Positions 7,197-14,889 of a stretch of DNA of 64,000 nt are shown one piece after another. The notes below the pieces were generated by a model, which was not told the DNA's origin, searched no databases, and saw only the letters and a program-made list of their open reading frames with translations. The first letter of the stretch is position 1, and each line of letters opens with the position of its first letter. Position numbers and translations under genes: made by a program. This DNA is from Enhydrobacter sp. (GTDB lineage: Bacteria > Pseudomonadota > Alphaproteobacteria > Reyranellales > Reyranellaceae): positions 4,834,473 to 4,898,472 of the forward strand of contig CP075528.1 of assembly GCA_025808875.1 (NCBI GenBank), read 5' to 3'.

Positions 7197-8399
7197 CTAT
7201 TCTGCGGCCTTCGCTGCCGCAGTGGCAGGCGCGCGCACGCCGCCCTTCGCGAACATCGCGTCGATCTCCGATTTGCCGTAGCCGAGCTCACGCAGGATGT
7301 CCGGTCCATCCTCGCCAATGTGGGGCGCGTGTTGCTGGGGTACGTGCTGGCTCGCCGGCGGCAGGCCCGGGATGTTGGCGACCGGCATGCGACCAAAGCC
7401 GTCCTGATCGATCCAGTCGATCGCACCCGATTCCCTGACGTGCGCATGGTCGAGATAGTCCTGGTAGTTGTTCACGCGCTCGCAGAAGACGTCCTTGGGC
7501 TGCAGGATCGATATCCACTCCTCGGTGGTCTTGGTCGGCATGGTTTCCTGCAGTGCCTTGATGATTCGGGGTGCGTTCCTGATGCGCGATTCGTGGCTTT
7601 GCAGGTCGGGGTCGTCGGCGATGTCGTGACGGCCGATCAGCTCGAACAGCAGCCGGAAGTGATGCGGTCTCATGGCGCTTACCATGAGGTAGCCGTTGCT
7701 CGTCTTGAAGCTGCCGGCGGGCATATAGAGCACCGGCGGGTTGCCTTTGGAGAACACCCATTCCATCAGCTTCGCGCCCTGAAAGGCAGCGGCCGAGCGC
7801 ATCAAGCTGGAATCGATGTAGCTGCCCTCGCCAAAGCGGAACTGGCGCACGATGGCGGTGGCAAGCGCCTGGAAGGTGTACAGACCGGTCGTGACGTCGA
7901 CGGCGATCATGCCTTGGCGCCACGGCGTGCCGTCGGGCATGCGGTTCATCACCATCATGCCGCTGAAGGCCTGGATCAGGCCGTCGACCGTCGGCCGCTT
8001 GCTGTAGGGGCCGGTTTGTCCGAAGCCCGATACCGAACAATAGATCACCTTGGGATTGAGCTTCTTCATGTCCTCGTAGCCGAACCCGAGCCGCGAGATC
8101 ACGCCGGGACGGAAGCTCTCCATCACCACGTCTGCCTTGGCGGCGATCTTCTTCACCACGGCGATGCCGTCGGGCGACTTGAGGTCGAGTGCGATCGAGC
8201 GCTTGCCGCGATTGAAGGCGACCGAATGGGCGCAATGATCGCCCTTGAGTTCGCCCAGCGCGCGGCCCCAGTCGCCCTCAGGCGGCTCGATCTTGATGAC
8301 ATCGGCGCCGTGCAGCGCCAGCAGCATCGAGGCGTGCGGCCCCGCGATGCCTTGCGTGAAATCGAGAACGGTAACGCCGTCGAATGCGCCCTTGCCCAT
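7197..8399 (-). CDS. CaiB/BaiF family III CoA transferase
   Basis: The 400-residue protein matches family III CoA transferases throughout: G-V-T-V-L-D-F-T-Q-G-I-A-G-P at the N-terminus, G-A-D-V-I-K-I-E-P-P-E-G-D, F-N-R-G-K-R-S-I-A-L-D-L-K, and the V-M-E-S-F-R-P-G-V core. These enzymes move CoA between an organic acid and an acyl-CoA through an aspartyl-CoA intermediate. The acid partner cannot be read from sequence. The start at 8399 has GGAGGAGCAGG just upstream, and the longer reading frame to 8492 has no comparable site. It is divergent from the alpha/beta hydrolase gene. Confidence 0.92.
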   Translation of the reverse strand: MGKGAFDGVTVLDFTQGIAGPHASMLLALHGADVIKIEPPEGDWGRALGELKGDHCAHSVAFNRGKRSIALDLKSPDGIAVVKKIAAKADVVMESFRPGVISRLGFGYEDMKKLNPKVIYCSVSGFGQTGPYSKRPTVDGLIQAFSGMMVMNRMPDGTPWRQGMIAVDVTTGLYTFQALATAIVRQFRFGEGSYIDSSLMRSAAAFQGAKLMEWVFSKGNPPVLYMPAGSFKTSNGYLMVSAMRPHHFRLLFELIGRHDIADDPDLQSHESRIRNAPRIIKALQETMPTKTTEEWISILQPKDVFCERVNNYQDYLDHAHVRESGAIDWIDQDGFGRMPVANIPGLPPASQHVPQQHAPHIGEDGPDILRELGYGKSEIDAMFAKGGVRAPATAAAKAAE

Positions 8400-8556
8400 C
8401 AATTCCTGCTCCTCCCTCGACCTGAACGTACGTTCACACGGCACAGCGAAGCAAGGCCGCGTCCGCAGGCGAGCCATGCGCGGCATGAACAAAAGTCACG
8501 TAAAGCGGCACGGAAGCTCGTTTGAGCGCGTCATCGGCAGAGCCCAAAATGTGCAT

Positions 8557-9420
8557 ATGCACACTCCTCTCCCCATCGCCGCCCTCGCGGCGGCCAGCCA
8601 CGTCGCCCCCTCCCTCGTGGCGCCGTTCTTCCGACGCCTCATGCTGAAGCCGCGACGCCATGTGCGCCCGCCGCCCACCCTCGATCTGCCGACTGGCCAG
8701 GAGCGCCTCGATCTCGGTGACGGGTTGATCGCGTGGCGATGGAGCCCCGGGCAGGCGCAGGTGCCGACGGTGTTGTTGGTACACGGTTTCGAAGGTCATC
8801 GCGGCCAGTTCGCCGCCATGGTCGATGCGTTGATGGAGCGCGGCTACGCCGCGGTGGCTATCGATGTGCCGGCGCACGGCGACTCCGAAGGTGACGAACT
8901 GACGGCGGTCATATTCACCGATGCTCTCGAGCGGGCGCTCGATCGGCTGGCGCCGATTCATGCCGTGATCGGCCATTCGATGGGCGGGGCGATGGCGTTG
9001 CATACGCTTGCCACGCGCACCGCCGGGCGATGCACCGCGCCGCGCGTCGCCCTGATCTCCGCGCCGTCAGCACTTGGACGCGAATTGCGCCGTTTCGCCG
9101 CCTCAATCGGGTTGTCCCGACGCGGCACGCGTGCCTTCATCCGCTCGGTCGAGAAGCATGTCGGCCGGCCGGCCGACGATTTCGACGTCCGCAATGTCGC
9201 CGCCTCGATCGACATGCCGGTGTTGTTGATCCACGACCAGAACGACCGCCAGGTGCCGGTATTCGAATCGGCGCGCGCTGCACACATGCTTTCGACCGCC
9301 GACCTGATGGTGACGCAGGGCCTCGGTCACAATCGCCTGCTCGCGGATCCGAAGGTGATCGCCGCCGTCGTCCGGTTCGTCGGAGCTCACGAGACGATGG
9401 GCAGCGTCTCCACGTTGTAG
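8557..9420 (+). CDS. Alpha/beta hydrolase
   Basis: The 287-residue serine hydrolase has an oxyanion-hole H-G-F-E-G-H motif (near residue 75), nucleophile elbow G-H-S-M-G-G (near 140), an acidic residue in I-H-D-Q-N-D-R-Q-V-P (near 230) and the catalytic histidine in G-L-G-H-N-R. The N-terminal 30 residues are hydrophobic (A-A-L-A-A-A-S-H-V-A-P) and could be a membrane anchor. The frame is open upstream to 8245 but runs inside the divergent CoA transferase, so the ATG at 8557 is taken. Its last 34 bp overlap the end of the convergent DUF2848 gene. The substrate is unknown. Confidence 0.85.
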   Translation: MHTPLPIAALAAASHVAPSLVAPFFRRLMLKPRRHVRPPPTLDLPTGQERLDLGDGLIAWRWSPGQAQVPTVLLVHGFEGHRGQFAAMVDALMERGYAAVAIDVPAHGDSEGDELTAVIFTDALERALDRLAPIHAVIGHSMGGAMALHTLATRTAGRCTAPRVALISAPSALGRELRRFAASIGLSRRGTRAFIRSVEKHVGRPADDFDVRNVAASIDMPVLLIHDQNDRQVPVFESARAAHMLSTADLMVTQGLGHNRLLADPKVIAAVVRFVGAHETMGSVSTL

Positions 9421-10052
9421 GCGTGCACGAGCTTGCGCCCCAGCACAGGATCCTCGAGTTCCATCTCGAAGCGCGGGCCTCCGCGGATGGCGCCGATCGC
9501 GGGCATGGTGCCGAGGAACATCGCGACGCCATCCGGTAGCCGGGTGCTGCCACCCGTCCAGCCGGCGATGAGGCCGCGTGGCTCGCGAAGTCCGACGAGT
9601 GGACCTTCCTGATAGAGCGTGCGCTTGTCGCCCTCCTCGAGGAAGGAACGCAGAACGAGCCGATCCCAATGTGGCTCGACTTCCTCGAAGCGCCAGGCGG
9701 TGCGACCGATGACCTTGGGGCAAATCTGCTTGGCGACGGCGATGCCGTAGCTCTCGACCTTGCGGTCCGTGTGATCGGCGCCGAGCGTGACCCAGAGCCG
9801 TTCTGGCGCCCCGACCAGCACGACCTCGGCTTCGCCCGACGTGTCGGGCCCGAGCACCTGTATCGATCGGGCCTGAGTCAGCAGCTCGACGCCGACACGG
9901 TAGTAAAGCGGCACCCGGCCCGGCGGCTGCACGCCGATGGCTTTCAGCTCCTCGATGTGTCGTTCGAGTGCTGCGACGTCCCGGCCCGTCCAGCCGGCAA
10001 TGACGAGTTGCCCGATGTCGGCGGAGCCGACATCGAATGTCAGACGCGCCAT
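9387..10052 (-). CDS. DUF2848 protein, fumarylacetoacetase-fold relative
   Basis: The 221-residue protein matches the DUF2848 family. Members resemble the C-terminal fold of fumarylacetoacetate hydrolases and often sit beside catabolic genes. Recognisable pieces are V-I-A-G-W-T-G-R-D near residue 17, G-A-D-H-T-D-R-K-V-E near 90 and the G-T-M-P-A-I-G-A-I-R-G segment near 180. No enzyme activity is established for the family. It is last in a three-gene minus-strand operon (SDR, DUF1445, DUF2848), three bases after the stop of the DUF1445 gene, and probably acts on a product of that enzyme. Confidence 0.82.
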   Translation of the reverse strand: MARLTFDVGSADIGQLVIAGWTGRDVAALERHIEELKAIGVQPPGRVPLYYRVGVELLTQARSIQVLGPDTSGEAEVVLVGAPERLWVTLGADHTDRKVESYGIAVAKQICPKVIGRTAWRFEEVEPHWDRLVLRSFLEEGDKRTLYQEGPLVGLREPRGLIAGWTGGSTRLPDGVAMFLGTMPAIGAIRGGPRFEMELEDPVLGRKLVHAYNVETLPIVS

Positions 10053-10055
10053 CTC

Positions 10056-10859
10056 CTAGAGGACGGCAAGCTGAGAGTTCAGCAAATCCGTCACGAGCAT
10101 GTAGCCCGGCGCATGGGTGATGCAGAACTCCGGTTTGACCGTGGCCACCACCGACTGCGGTGTGACGCCGCACGCCCAGAACACGGGATACTCGTCGTCG
10201 CGCACCGGGACCGCGTCGCCGTAGTCGGGCTTGGCAATGTCCTTGATGCCGATTAGTTCGGGCTTGCCGATATGAACCGGCGCGCCATGCACCGAAGGGA
10301 AACGGGTCGTCACCTGAATCGCACGGATTGCCTTGGCAGGCGTGAAGGGCCGCATGGAAACCACCATCGGCCCATGGAACGGCCCCGCCGGCGTGCATTC
10401 GATGTTGGTGCGATACATCGGCACGTTGCTGTTGCAGGTCATGTGCCGCAGCTCGAGGCCGTTCTCGATCAGTGCCTCCTCGAAAGAGAACGAGCAGCCC
10501 AGCACGAACGACACGAGATCGTCGCGCCATACGCCCCTGAGGTCCGTGACCTCCTCGATCAGCTCGCCGTTCTTCCAGATGCGATACTTCGGGATGTCTG
10601 TGCGGATGTCGAGATCCTCGCCGAGCATCGGCAGGCGCCAGTCGCCCGCCTCGGACTGACCGAGCAGCGGGCAAGGCTTCGGATTGAGCGCGCAGAAGCG
10701 CGCAAAGTCGGCGGCCAGTTCTTTCGGCAGGATGGCGAGATTGCCTTGCACGTAGCCGGGGGCCATGCCGGCGGTGGGCAGGCGATGGCCACCGCCGCGG
10801 ATGCGGCGTCTCGCGTCACGGCCGGTCTCGCCTTTCAGGGTCGTGATCGTGGTGTCCAT
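10056..10859 (-). CDS. DUF1445 / D-glutamate cyclase-like hydro-lyase
   Basis: The 267-residue protein belongs to the DUF1445 (YcsI) family, annotated as putative hydro-lyases. A mitochondrial relative is a D-glutamate cyclase. Key pieces are A-P-G-Y-V-Q-G-N-L-A-I-L-P near residue 34, F-V-L-G-C-S-F-S-F-E near 118, N-I-E-C-T-P-A-G-P-F-H-G-P near 154 and the C-terminal I-T-H-A-P-G-Y-M-L-V-T-D. The start at 10859 is fixed by AGGAGGAG five bases upstream, which makes the longer frame to 10937 unlikely. It is the middle gene of the SDR-DUF1445-DUF2848 operon. An amino-acid or lactam substrate is an inference. Confidence 0.85.
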   Translation of the reverse strand: MDTTITTLKGETGRDARRRIRGGGHRLPTAGMAPGYVQGNLAILPKELAADFARFCALNPKPCPLLGQSEAGDWRLPMLGEDLDIRTDIPKYRIWKNGELIEEVTDLRGVWRDDLVSFVLGCSFSFEEALIENGLELRHMTCNSNVPMYRTNIECTPAGPFHGPMVVSMRPFTPAKAIRAIQVTTRFPSVHGAPVHIGKPELIGIKDIAKPDYGDAVPVRDDEYPVFWACGVTPQSVVATVKPEFCITHAPGYMLVTDLLNSQLAVL

Positions 10860-10870
10860 GGAGACTCCTC

Positions 10871-11626
10871 CTACACGTGCTGGCCGCCGTTGATCTGGAT
10901 CTCGGCGCCGGAAACGTAGCTCGATCCCTTCTCGCACAGGAAGTGGATCACGTCGGCCACTTCATCGGGCGTCCCCAGACGGCGCATCGGGATCTGGTTC
11001 TCGACGATCTTCTCGGTGCCGGGTGAGAGGATCGACGTGTCGATCTCGCCAGGAGCGATCGCATTGACGCGAATGCCCAGCGGGCCGAAGTCATGCGCCA
11101 TCTCGCGGGTCAGTGCCGCCAGCGCCGCCTTGGACGTTGCGTAGGCGGAACCGGCGAAGGGATGGACCCGGCTGCCGGCGATAGAGGTGACGTTGACGAC
11201 GCATCCGCGCGCCTGGGCCAACTCCTCGATCAAGCCGCGGGCCAGTGCCACCGGCGCGAAGAAGTTGACGTTGAAGACCTGACGCCAGAGATCGAATGGC
11301 GTGTCGATCGCGCCAAGCCGTCCGCCTTCGCCGTTCTTGGGAGAGATGGCGGCGTTGTTGACCAGTGCGTCGAGCCGTCCGCCCGACAGACGTGCACGAA
11401 TCTGTTCTATGCCGCGCCCGATATCGACCGGATCGGCGAGATCGAGCTGGACATGGCTTTCGCCGCCGCCGGGCCATGGGCAAAGGGCACTGAAAGGTTG
11501 ACGCGACACTGTGATCACACGCCAGCCGTCAGCGTTGAACTTCTTGACCGTTGCGTGTCCGATTCCGCGGCTCGCTCCGGTCAGGACCAGGGTCCGGGTG
11601 TTGTCGTGCAGAGACGGACTGTTCAT
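10871..11626 (-). CDS. Short-chain dehydrogenase/reductase (SDR)
   Basis: The 251-residue classical SDR has the nucleotide site T-G-A-S-R-G-I-G (residues 16-23), N-N-A-A near 90, the catalytic Ser in V-T-S-I-A-G-S and the Y-A-T-S-K pair near 158-162, and the C-terminal I-N-G-G-Q-H-V. The Rossmann start T-G-A-S-R suggests NADP preference, though this is weak evidence. It is the first gene of the operon with DUF1445 and DUF2848, with its stop 11 bp before the next start. It probably oxidises or reduces a hydroxy/keto acid in the same pathway. Confidence 0.9.
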   Translation of the reverse strand: MNSPSLHDNTRTLVLTGASRGIGHATVKKFNADGWRVITVSRQPFSALCPWPGGGESHVQLDLADPVDIGRGIEQIRARLSGGRLDALVNNAAISPKNGEGGRLGAIDTPFDLWRQVFNVNFFAPVALARGLIEELAQARGCVVNVTSIAGSRVHPFAGSAYATSKAALAALTREMAHDFGPLGIRVNAIAPGEIDTSILSPGTEKIVENQIPMRRLGTPDEVADVIHFLCEKGSSYVSGAEIQINGGQHV

Positions 11627-11699
11627 AAAACCAGTCTACTCCGCGCATGGACCGAAGTCCTGCGACCATGGAAAGTAGTGCATGCGCCGCGGGCCGCGA

Positions 11700-11800
11700 T
11701 TCCCAGTGGTTAATTCAATACATCTGAAATATTTCTTAAATCGCTGTACTTAAGCAATTTTCTTGAATTGAAATTGGCCTCGCTTTAGCCTGCTCCTCGC
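11700..11800. promoter_or_regulatory. AT-rich intergenic stretch, likely promoter region
   Basis: The gap between the divergent SDR gene and the small ORF at 11854 contains a block of about 85 bases that is strikingly AT-rich for this window, with repeated CTTAA and TTGAA(T/A) words at 11735-11773. It probably holds the promoters for both directions. I could not find a convincing spaced -35/-10 pair, a hairpin or a known site. Confidence 0.35.
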
Positions 11801-11853
11801 CACGGCTCAACGCACTTCATTTCCGGCCGTCGCGATCGATTTCGAGGGATGCC

Positions 11854-12054
11854 ATGCAGCCAGGGGGAGTTCCCACGATGCCGGACGATCGCCGCGCATC
11901 GACCACTTCGCCGCATTTACGCACGCGGCCTGCGACGATGCTCACCGCCATCGGTCTCTGCGTGCTCATCATGATGATCCAGCTCATTCCGGAGATTCAG
12001 AACGTCTCGTCGCGCTTTGCAGGGGCTTCACCTTCGACAACCGAAGCCCGCTAG
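11854..12054 (+). CDS. Small single-pass membrane protein, unknown
   Basis: The ORF encodes 66 residues from the ATG at 11854 (GAGGG five bases upstream), or 58 from the ATG at 11878, which has an even stronger AGGGGGAG. Hydrophilic residues come first, then one clear hydrophobic helix (L-T-A-I-G-L-C-V-L-I-M-M-I-Q-L-I) and a short polar tail. I recognise no family. It ends 31 bp before the Ser/Thr kinase gene, and its possible ribosome-binding sites are the main reason to keep it. Confidence 0.4.
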   Translation: MQPGGVPTMPDDRRASTTSPHLRTRPATMLTAIGLCVLIMMIQLIPEIQNVSSRFAGASPSTTEAR

Positions 12055-12085
12055 GGCAAACAAGGGGCTGAGGATTCTCGGCCCC

Positions 12086-13939
12086 ATGACTCTCGATAAT
12101 GTCCAAGCGTTGCCGCTTGGCAGTGCCCTCGGCGACTACAGGCTGGACGCGGTGATCGGCCATGGCGGCTTTGGCATCACCTATCGCGCCTTCGACGGTC
12201 AACTCGCGAAGATCGTCGCCATCAAGGAGTATCTGCCAGTCGAGTTCGCGATCCGCCGCGCCGATGGCCAAGTCGTGCCACGTGGTGCGCGCTTCGCCGA
12301 GGACTTCGAATGGGGACGGGAGCGCTTTCTCGACGAGGCCCGTGCGCTCGCGCGGTTTCGCCACCCGCACATCGTGCCTGTGCTTCGTTACATCGAAGCC
12401 AATGGCACGGCCTACACCGTCATGGAATTCGAGGATGGTCGCAACGTCGCGCAAATCCTGCGCGAGCCCGCCCACCGCCTGCCGCCCGACGAGGTGAGGC
12501 GCCTCGCGCAAGGGCTGCTCAGCGGCCTTGGCGCGGTGCACGCACAGGGATTCCTGCATCGAGACATCAAACCGTCCAATGTCATCATCCGCCGCGATGG
12601 CGTGCCCATCCTGGTCGACTTCGGTGCGGCGCGGCAGGCGATCGGCGGGCGCACGCGTACCCTCACGTCCGTGCTCACGCCCCAGTATGCGCCGATCGAG
12701 CAGTATGCTCTCGACGGCAAACAGGGCCCCTGGAGTGACATCTATTCAGCGGCCGCCTTGCTGCATCATGCCATCGCAGGTGAGCCGCCGCCCGAAGCCG
12801 CCGCGCGGGTCGGCAAGGACCCCTACCGTCCGCTCTCGCGCACCCAGGCCGATCGCTACGATCAGGCCTTCCTCGAAGCTGTCGATCGCGCGCTGGCCTT
12901 CGCGCCAGACGAGAGGCCGCGGTCGGTCGAGGCGTGGCGTGCTCTGTTCGGAGCGACGCTACCGGTTCGCGAGGAGACGACCACCCAACTCGTCACGGCG
13001 CCCCACGCGCCCGCATCTGCATCGACGATTCAACCGCGTTTGGGTGGCGCCCGTCGCGATGAGCACGAGCATCTCGCGCAATCCGCCTCGGAGCCGCCGA
13101 CGCGCTTGCGTCTCGTGGGTCTCGTGGCCGTTGCGGCCGCCACGGCCGTTGCGATGACATGGTGGGTGCTGTCGCCAGGCAGGGAAATTGCGCCACCCGG
13201 CGCCGTCGCGGCGAACCCCGATCCGTCACCTCCGCCGGTTCTTGCGCCAGTCCCGGCGCCTCCCCCAGCCGAAGCCGCTGCAGAGGAGACGAAGAAGCGT
13301 CTGATCGACGAGGCGCAGCGTGTGGCTGCGGAAGCGCGCGATGTTTTCGAGCGCGCGAAAGACGCCGCTGACGCCGCGCGCACGTTGGCCGGCGAGGCGC
13401 GCATCGTCGCCGCGCGCGCCGCACGACCGGGCCTCGAGAATGTCGAACGCGAGACCTTCGATGGCGCGAGTTACGTCGGCCAGATCGAGGGCGGTGAACG
13501 CGAGGGCCTGGGAGTCCTCGAGACGAAGGAGGGCGATCGTCGGGCCGGCGAATGGAAAGCCAATGCGCTGGACGGGCTGGCGATCGAGCGCCGGGGCGAT
13601 GGCACGCGCTATGAAGGCCGCTGGCGCGACGGCCAAGCCAACGGCCTCGGCTTGCGCGAAACACCGGGCATCGAGCGAATCGAGGGGAATTTCGTAGCCG
13701 GTCGCCCGGAAGGCCCTGCTATCCGTCGTACGCTCGGCGCTCCGATCACGGTGCAGGCCGGCGAGTGGACAGACGGCATGTTGAACGGACCTGGCATTGA
13801 GACGGTGGGGGAACGTGAGCGGTACGAAGGCGGCTTTCGCGCCGGTCGGCGACATGGTTTCGGGCAGCTCACCGGGACCGACCAGAAGACCGTGTCCGGG
13901 CGGTGGGACGATGGAAAGCTCGTCGATTCTGCGCCCTGA
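12086..13939 (+). CDS. Membrane Ser/Thr protein kinase with C-terminal MORN repeats
   Basis: From the ATG at 12086 the protein has 617 residues. A Hanks-type kinase domain covers about 15-285: glycine loop G-H-G-G-F-G (25-30), Lys47, catalytic loop H-R-D-I-K-P-S-N (158-165) and D-F-G-A-A-R (178-183), so the catalytic residues are intact. A single transmembrane helix follows at about 343-363, then a Pro-rich linker, an Ala/Glu-rich coiled coil (about 395-450), and MORN-type repeats (E-G-R-W-R-D-G-Q-A-N-G-L-G pattern) from about 459 to 610, probably periplasmic. A longer TTG start at 12017 is less likely. It ends 36 bp before nasT, so a link to nitrogen control is possible but unproven. Confidence 0.88.
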   Translation: MTLDNVQALPLGSALGDYRLDAVIGHGGFGITYRAFDGQLAKIVAIKEYLPVEFAIRRADGQVVPRGARFAEDFEWGRERFLDEARALARFRHPHIVPVLRYIEANGTAYTVMEFEDGRNVAQILREPAHRLPPDEVRRLAQGLLSGLGAVHAQGFLHRDIKPSNVIIRRDGVPILVDFGAARQAIGGRTRTLTSVLTPQYAPIEQYALDGKQGPWSDIYSAAALLHHAIAGEPPPEAAARVGKDPYRPLSRTQADRYDQAFLEAVDRALAFAPDERPRSVEAWRALFGATLPVREETTTQLVTAPHAPASASTIQPRLGGARRDEHEHLAQSASEPPTRLRLVGLVAVAAATAVAMTWWVLSPGREIAPPGAVAANPDPSPPPVLAPVPAPPPAEAAAEETKKRLIDEAQRVAAEARDVFERAKDAADAARTLAGEARIVAARAARPGLENVERETFDGASYVGQIEGGEREGLGVLETKEGDRRAGEWKANALDGLAIERRGDGTRYEGRWRDGQANGLGLRETPGIERIEGNFVAGRPEGPAIRRTLGAPITVQAGEWTDGMLNGPGIETVGERERYEGGFRAGRRHGFGQLTGTDQKTVSGRWDDGKLVDSAP

Positions 13940-13975
13940 CGACTGTGGCACAGAAGTTGCGCCCCGCGGCACACC

Positions 13976-14563
13976 GTGTCCAAAGCGCTTTCCGTCTTGT
14001 TGATCGACGACAACCCCGCTCGAGCCGAGATCGTCGAAGCGGGGTTGCGCGCGGCCGGCTATCGCCTGCTGGCCCGGCTGGGAGGCACGCAGGACCTACC
14101 GGCGCGGGTGCGTGAGCTGGCGCCCGATGTCGTGGTCGTGAGTACCGACAGCCCGAGCCGCGATACTATCGAGGACATGCGCCGGAGCACAGAACAGCAA
14201 CCACGGCCGATCGCGCTGTTCGTCGACCAGTCCGATCCGGTGACCATCGCGGCCGCCATGGAGGCCGGCGTCTCGGCCTATGTGGTGAAGGGTCTTGCGA
14301 AGGATCGCGTGCGATCGGTGTTGGACGTGGCGATCGGCCATTTCAACCGCTACCACGCCATGCGCGAGGAACTGGAGCAGGCACGATTGACGCTGTTGGA
14401 ACGCAAGGCGATCGATCGTGCCAAAGGCCTGCTGATGGAGCAGCGCGGCTTGAGCGAAGACACCGCCTATCGGCTGCTGCGCAAGCTGGCCATGAACCAA
14501 AACAAGCGAGTCGGCGAGGTGGCGCAGGAGTTGCTGACCTACGCCAAGGCGCTCAAGGACTGA
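13976..14563 (+). CDS. nasT: ANTAR-domain antitermination regulator, NasT-like
   Basis: The 195-residue protein starts at GTG 13976. The N-terminal receiver fold (about 5-120) keeps the acidic pair Asp11-Asp12 and the switch Lys in A-Y-V-V-K-G. The phospho-acceptor position, usually D-x-D-S-P in NasT proteins, reads S-T-D-S-P with Ser56. The ANTAR domain is at about 130-190 (R-A-K-G-L-L-M-E-Q-R-G-L-S-E-D-T-A-Y-R-L-L-R). NasT binds paired hexaloop hairpins in nitrate-assimilation leaders and prevents termination. It is held inactive by NasS when nitrate is absent, and phosphorylation is not needed, which fits the degenerate site. The matching RNA target lies directly downstream. Confidence 0.93.
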   Translation: MSKALSVLLIDDNPARAEIVEAGLRAAGYRLLARLGGTQDLPARVRELAPDVVVVSTDSPSRDTIEDMRRSTEQQPRPIALFVDQSDPVTIAAAMEAGVSAYVVKGLAKDRVRSVLDVAIGHFNRYHAMREELEQARLTLLERKAIDRAKGLLMEQRGLSEDTAYRLLRKLAMNQNKRVGEVAQELLTYAKALKD

Positions 14564-14669
14564 GGGCCGTCGCCGCCGCCCGCCTTGCCTGCCGGCTGGT
14601 CACGCTGCACACGCGAACGACACCTCCGTGCCAGCCTTGCATCGCACAAGGCCCGATCGCACGGTTCGT

Positions 14670-14684
14670 CAACTCAATGAGTTG
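14670..14684. promoter_or_regulatory. 15-bp palindrome upstream of the nas promoter
   Basis: The sequence CAACTCA-A-TGAGTTG is a perfect 7-1-7 inverted repeat, 26 bp upstream of the sigma-54 -24 element. It does not resemble the NtrC consensus (GCAC...GTGC). It may be an operator for another regulator or the foot of a small hairpin after nasT. Confidence 0.45.
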
Positions 14685-14710
14685 AGGTGTTTTGGCCGAC
14701 TCGGCATGCT

Positions 14711-14726
14711 TGGCATGGTTCCTGCT
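14711..14726 (+). promoter_or_regulatory. Sigma-54 promoter of the nas operon
   Basis: TGGCATG-N5-TGCT matches the -24/-12 consensus (TGGCACG-N4-TTGCW), with the invariant GG at 14712-14713 and GC at 14724-14725 exactly 12 bases apart. Transcription should begin near 14736-14738, giving a leader of about 150 nt before nasS. Sigma-54 with NtrC is the usual nitrogen-limitation control of nas genes. I could not identify NtrC sites upstream. Confidence 0.75.
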
Positions 14727-14764
14727 GTGTAGTCGAAGCTGCCGCAATGCATCATTGCGGTCCC

Positions 14765-14831
14765 GGCCCAACGGCGGGCCATCCCTGAACGAGATGCGGG
14801 CCAATGATGGTCCGCTCGGACAAAGACGTCC
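14765..14831 (+). ncRNA. nas leader: three tandem ANTAR-type hexaloop hairpins
   Basis: Three hairpins follow one another, each with a six-base loop carrying A at position 1 and G at position 4, the ANTAR recognition signature. P1: stem 14765-14769/14776-14780, loop AACGGC. P2: stem 14796-14802/14809-14815 (one G-U), loop AATGAT. P3: stem 14818-14821/14828-14831, loop AAAGAC. Known targets have two such hairpins, so three is unusual. P3 shares 14825-14831 with the terminator stem that follows and excludes it. An extra 7-bp hairpin with a five-base loop lies at 14742-14760 near the transcript start. The presumed ligand protein is NasT, encoded just upstream. Confidence 0.78.
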
Positions 14832-14877
14832 TGCGCGGTCGACGTGAGTCGGCCGCATGTGGCGTCATTTTGTTGTG
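14825..14877 (+). terminator. Regulated intrinsic terminator in the nas leader
   Basis: Bases 14825-14830 pair with 14861-14866 and 14835-14843 pair with 14848-14856 around a GTGA loop, with a small internal loop between. The stem is followed at once by ATTTTGTTGTG. The 5' strand overlaps the third hexaloop hairpin, so binding of that hairpin by NasT should block the terminator. It sits 13 bp upstream of the nasS start. Confidence 0.72.
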
Positions 14878-14889
14878 CGTGGAGTGACG

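Noticed and set aside
14563..14710. NtrC-binding sites upstream of the nas promoter
   Set aside because: Several GCAC and GTGC half sites occur, but none is paired with the right spacing.
14742..14760. Upstream hairpin as a fourth ANTAR hexaloop
   Set aside because: The 7-bp stem leaves a five-base loop (GCATC) without the A1/G4 pattern.
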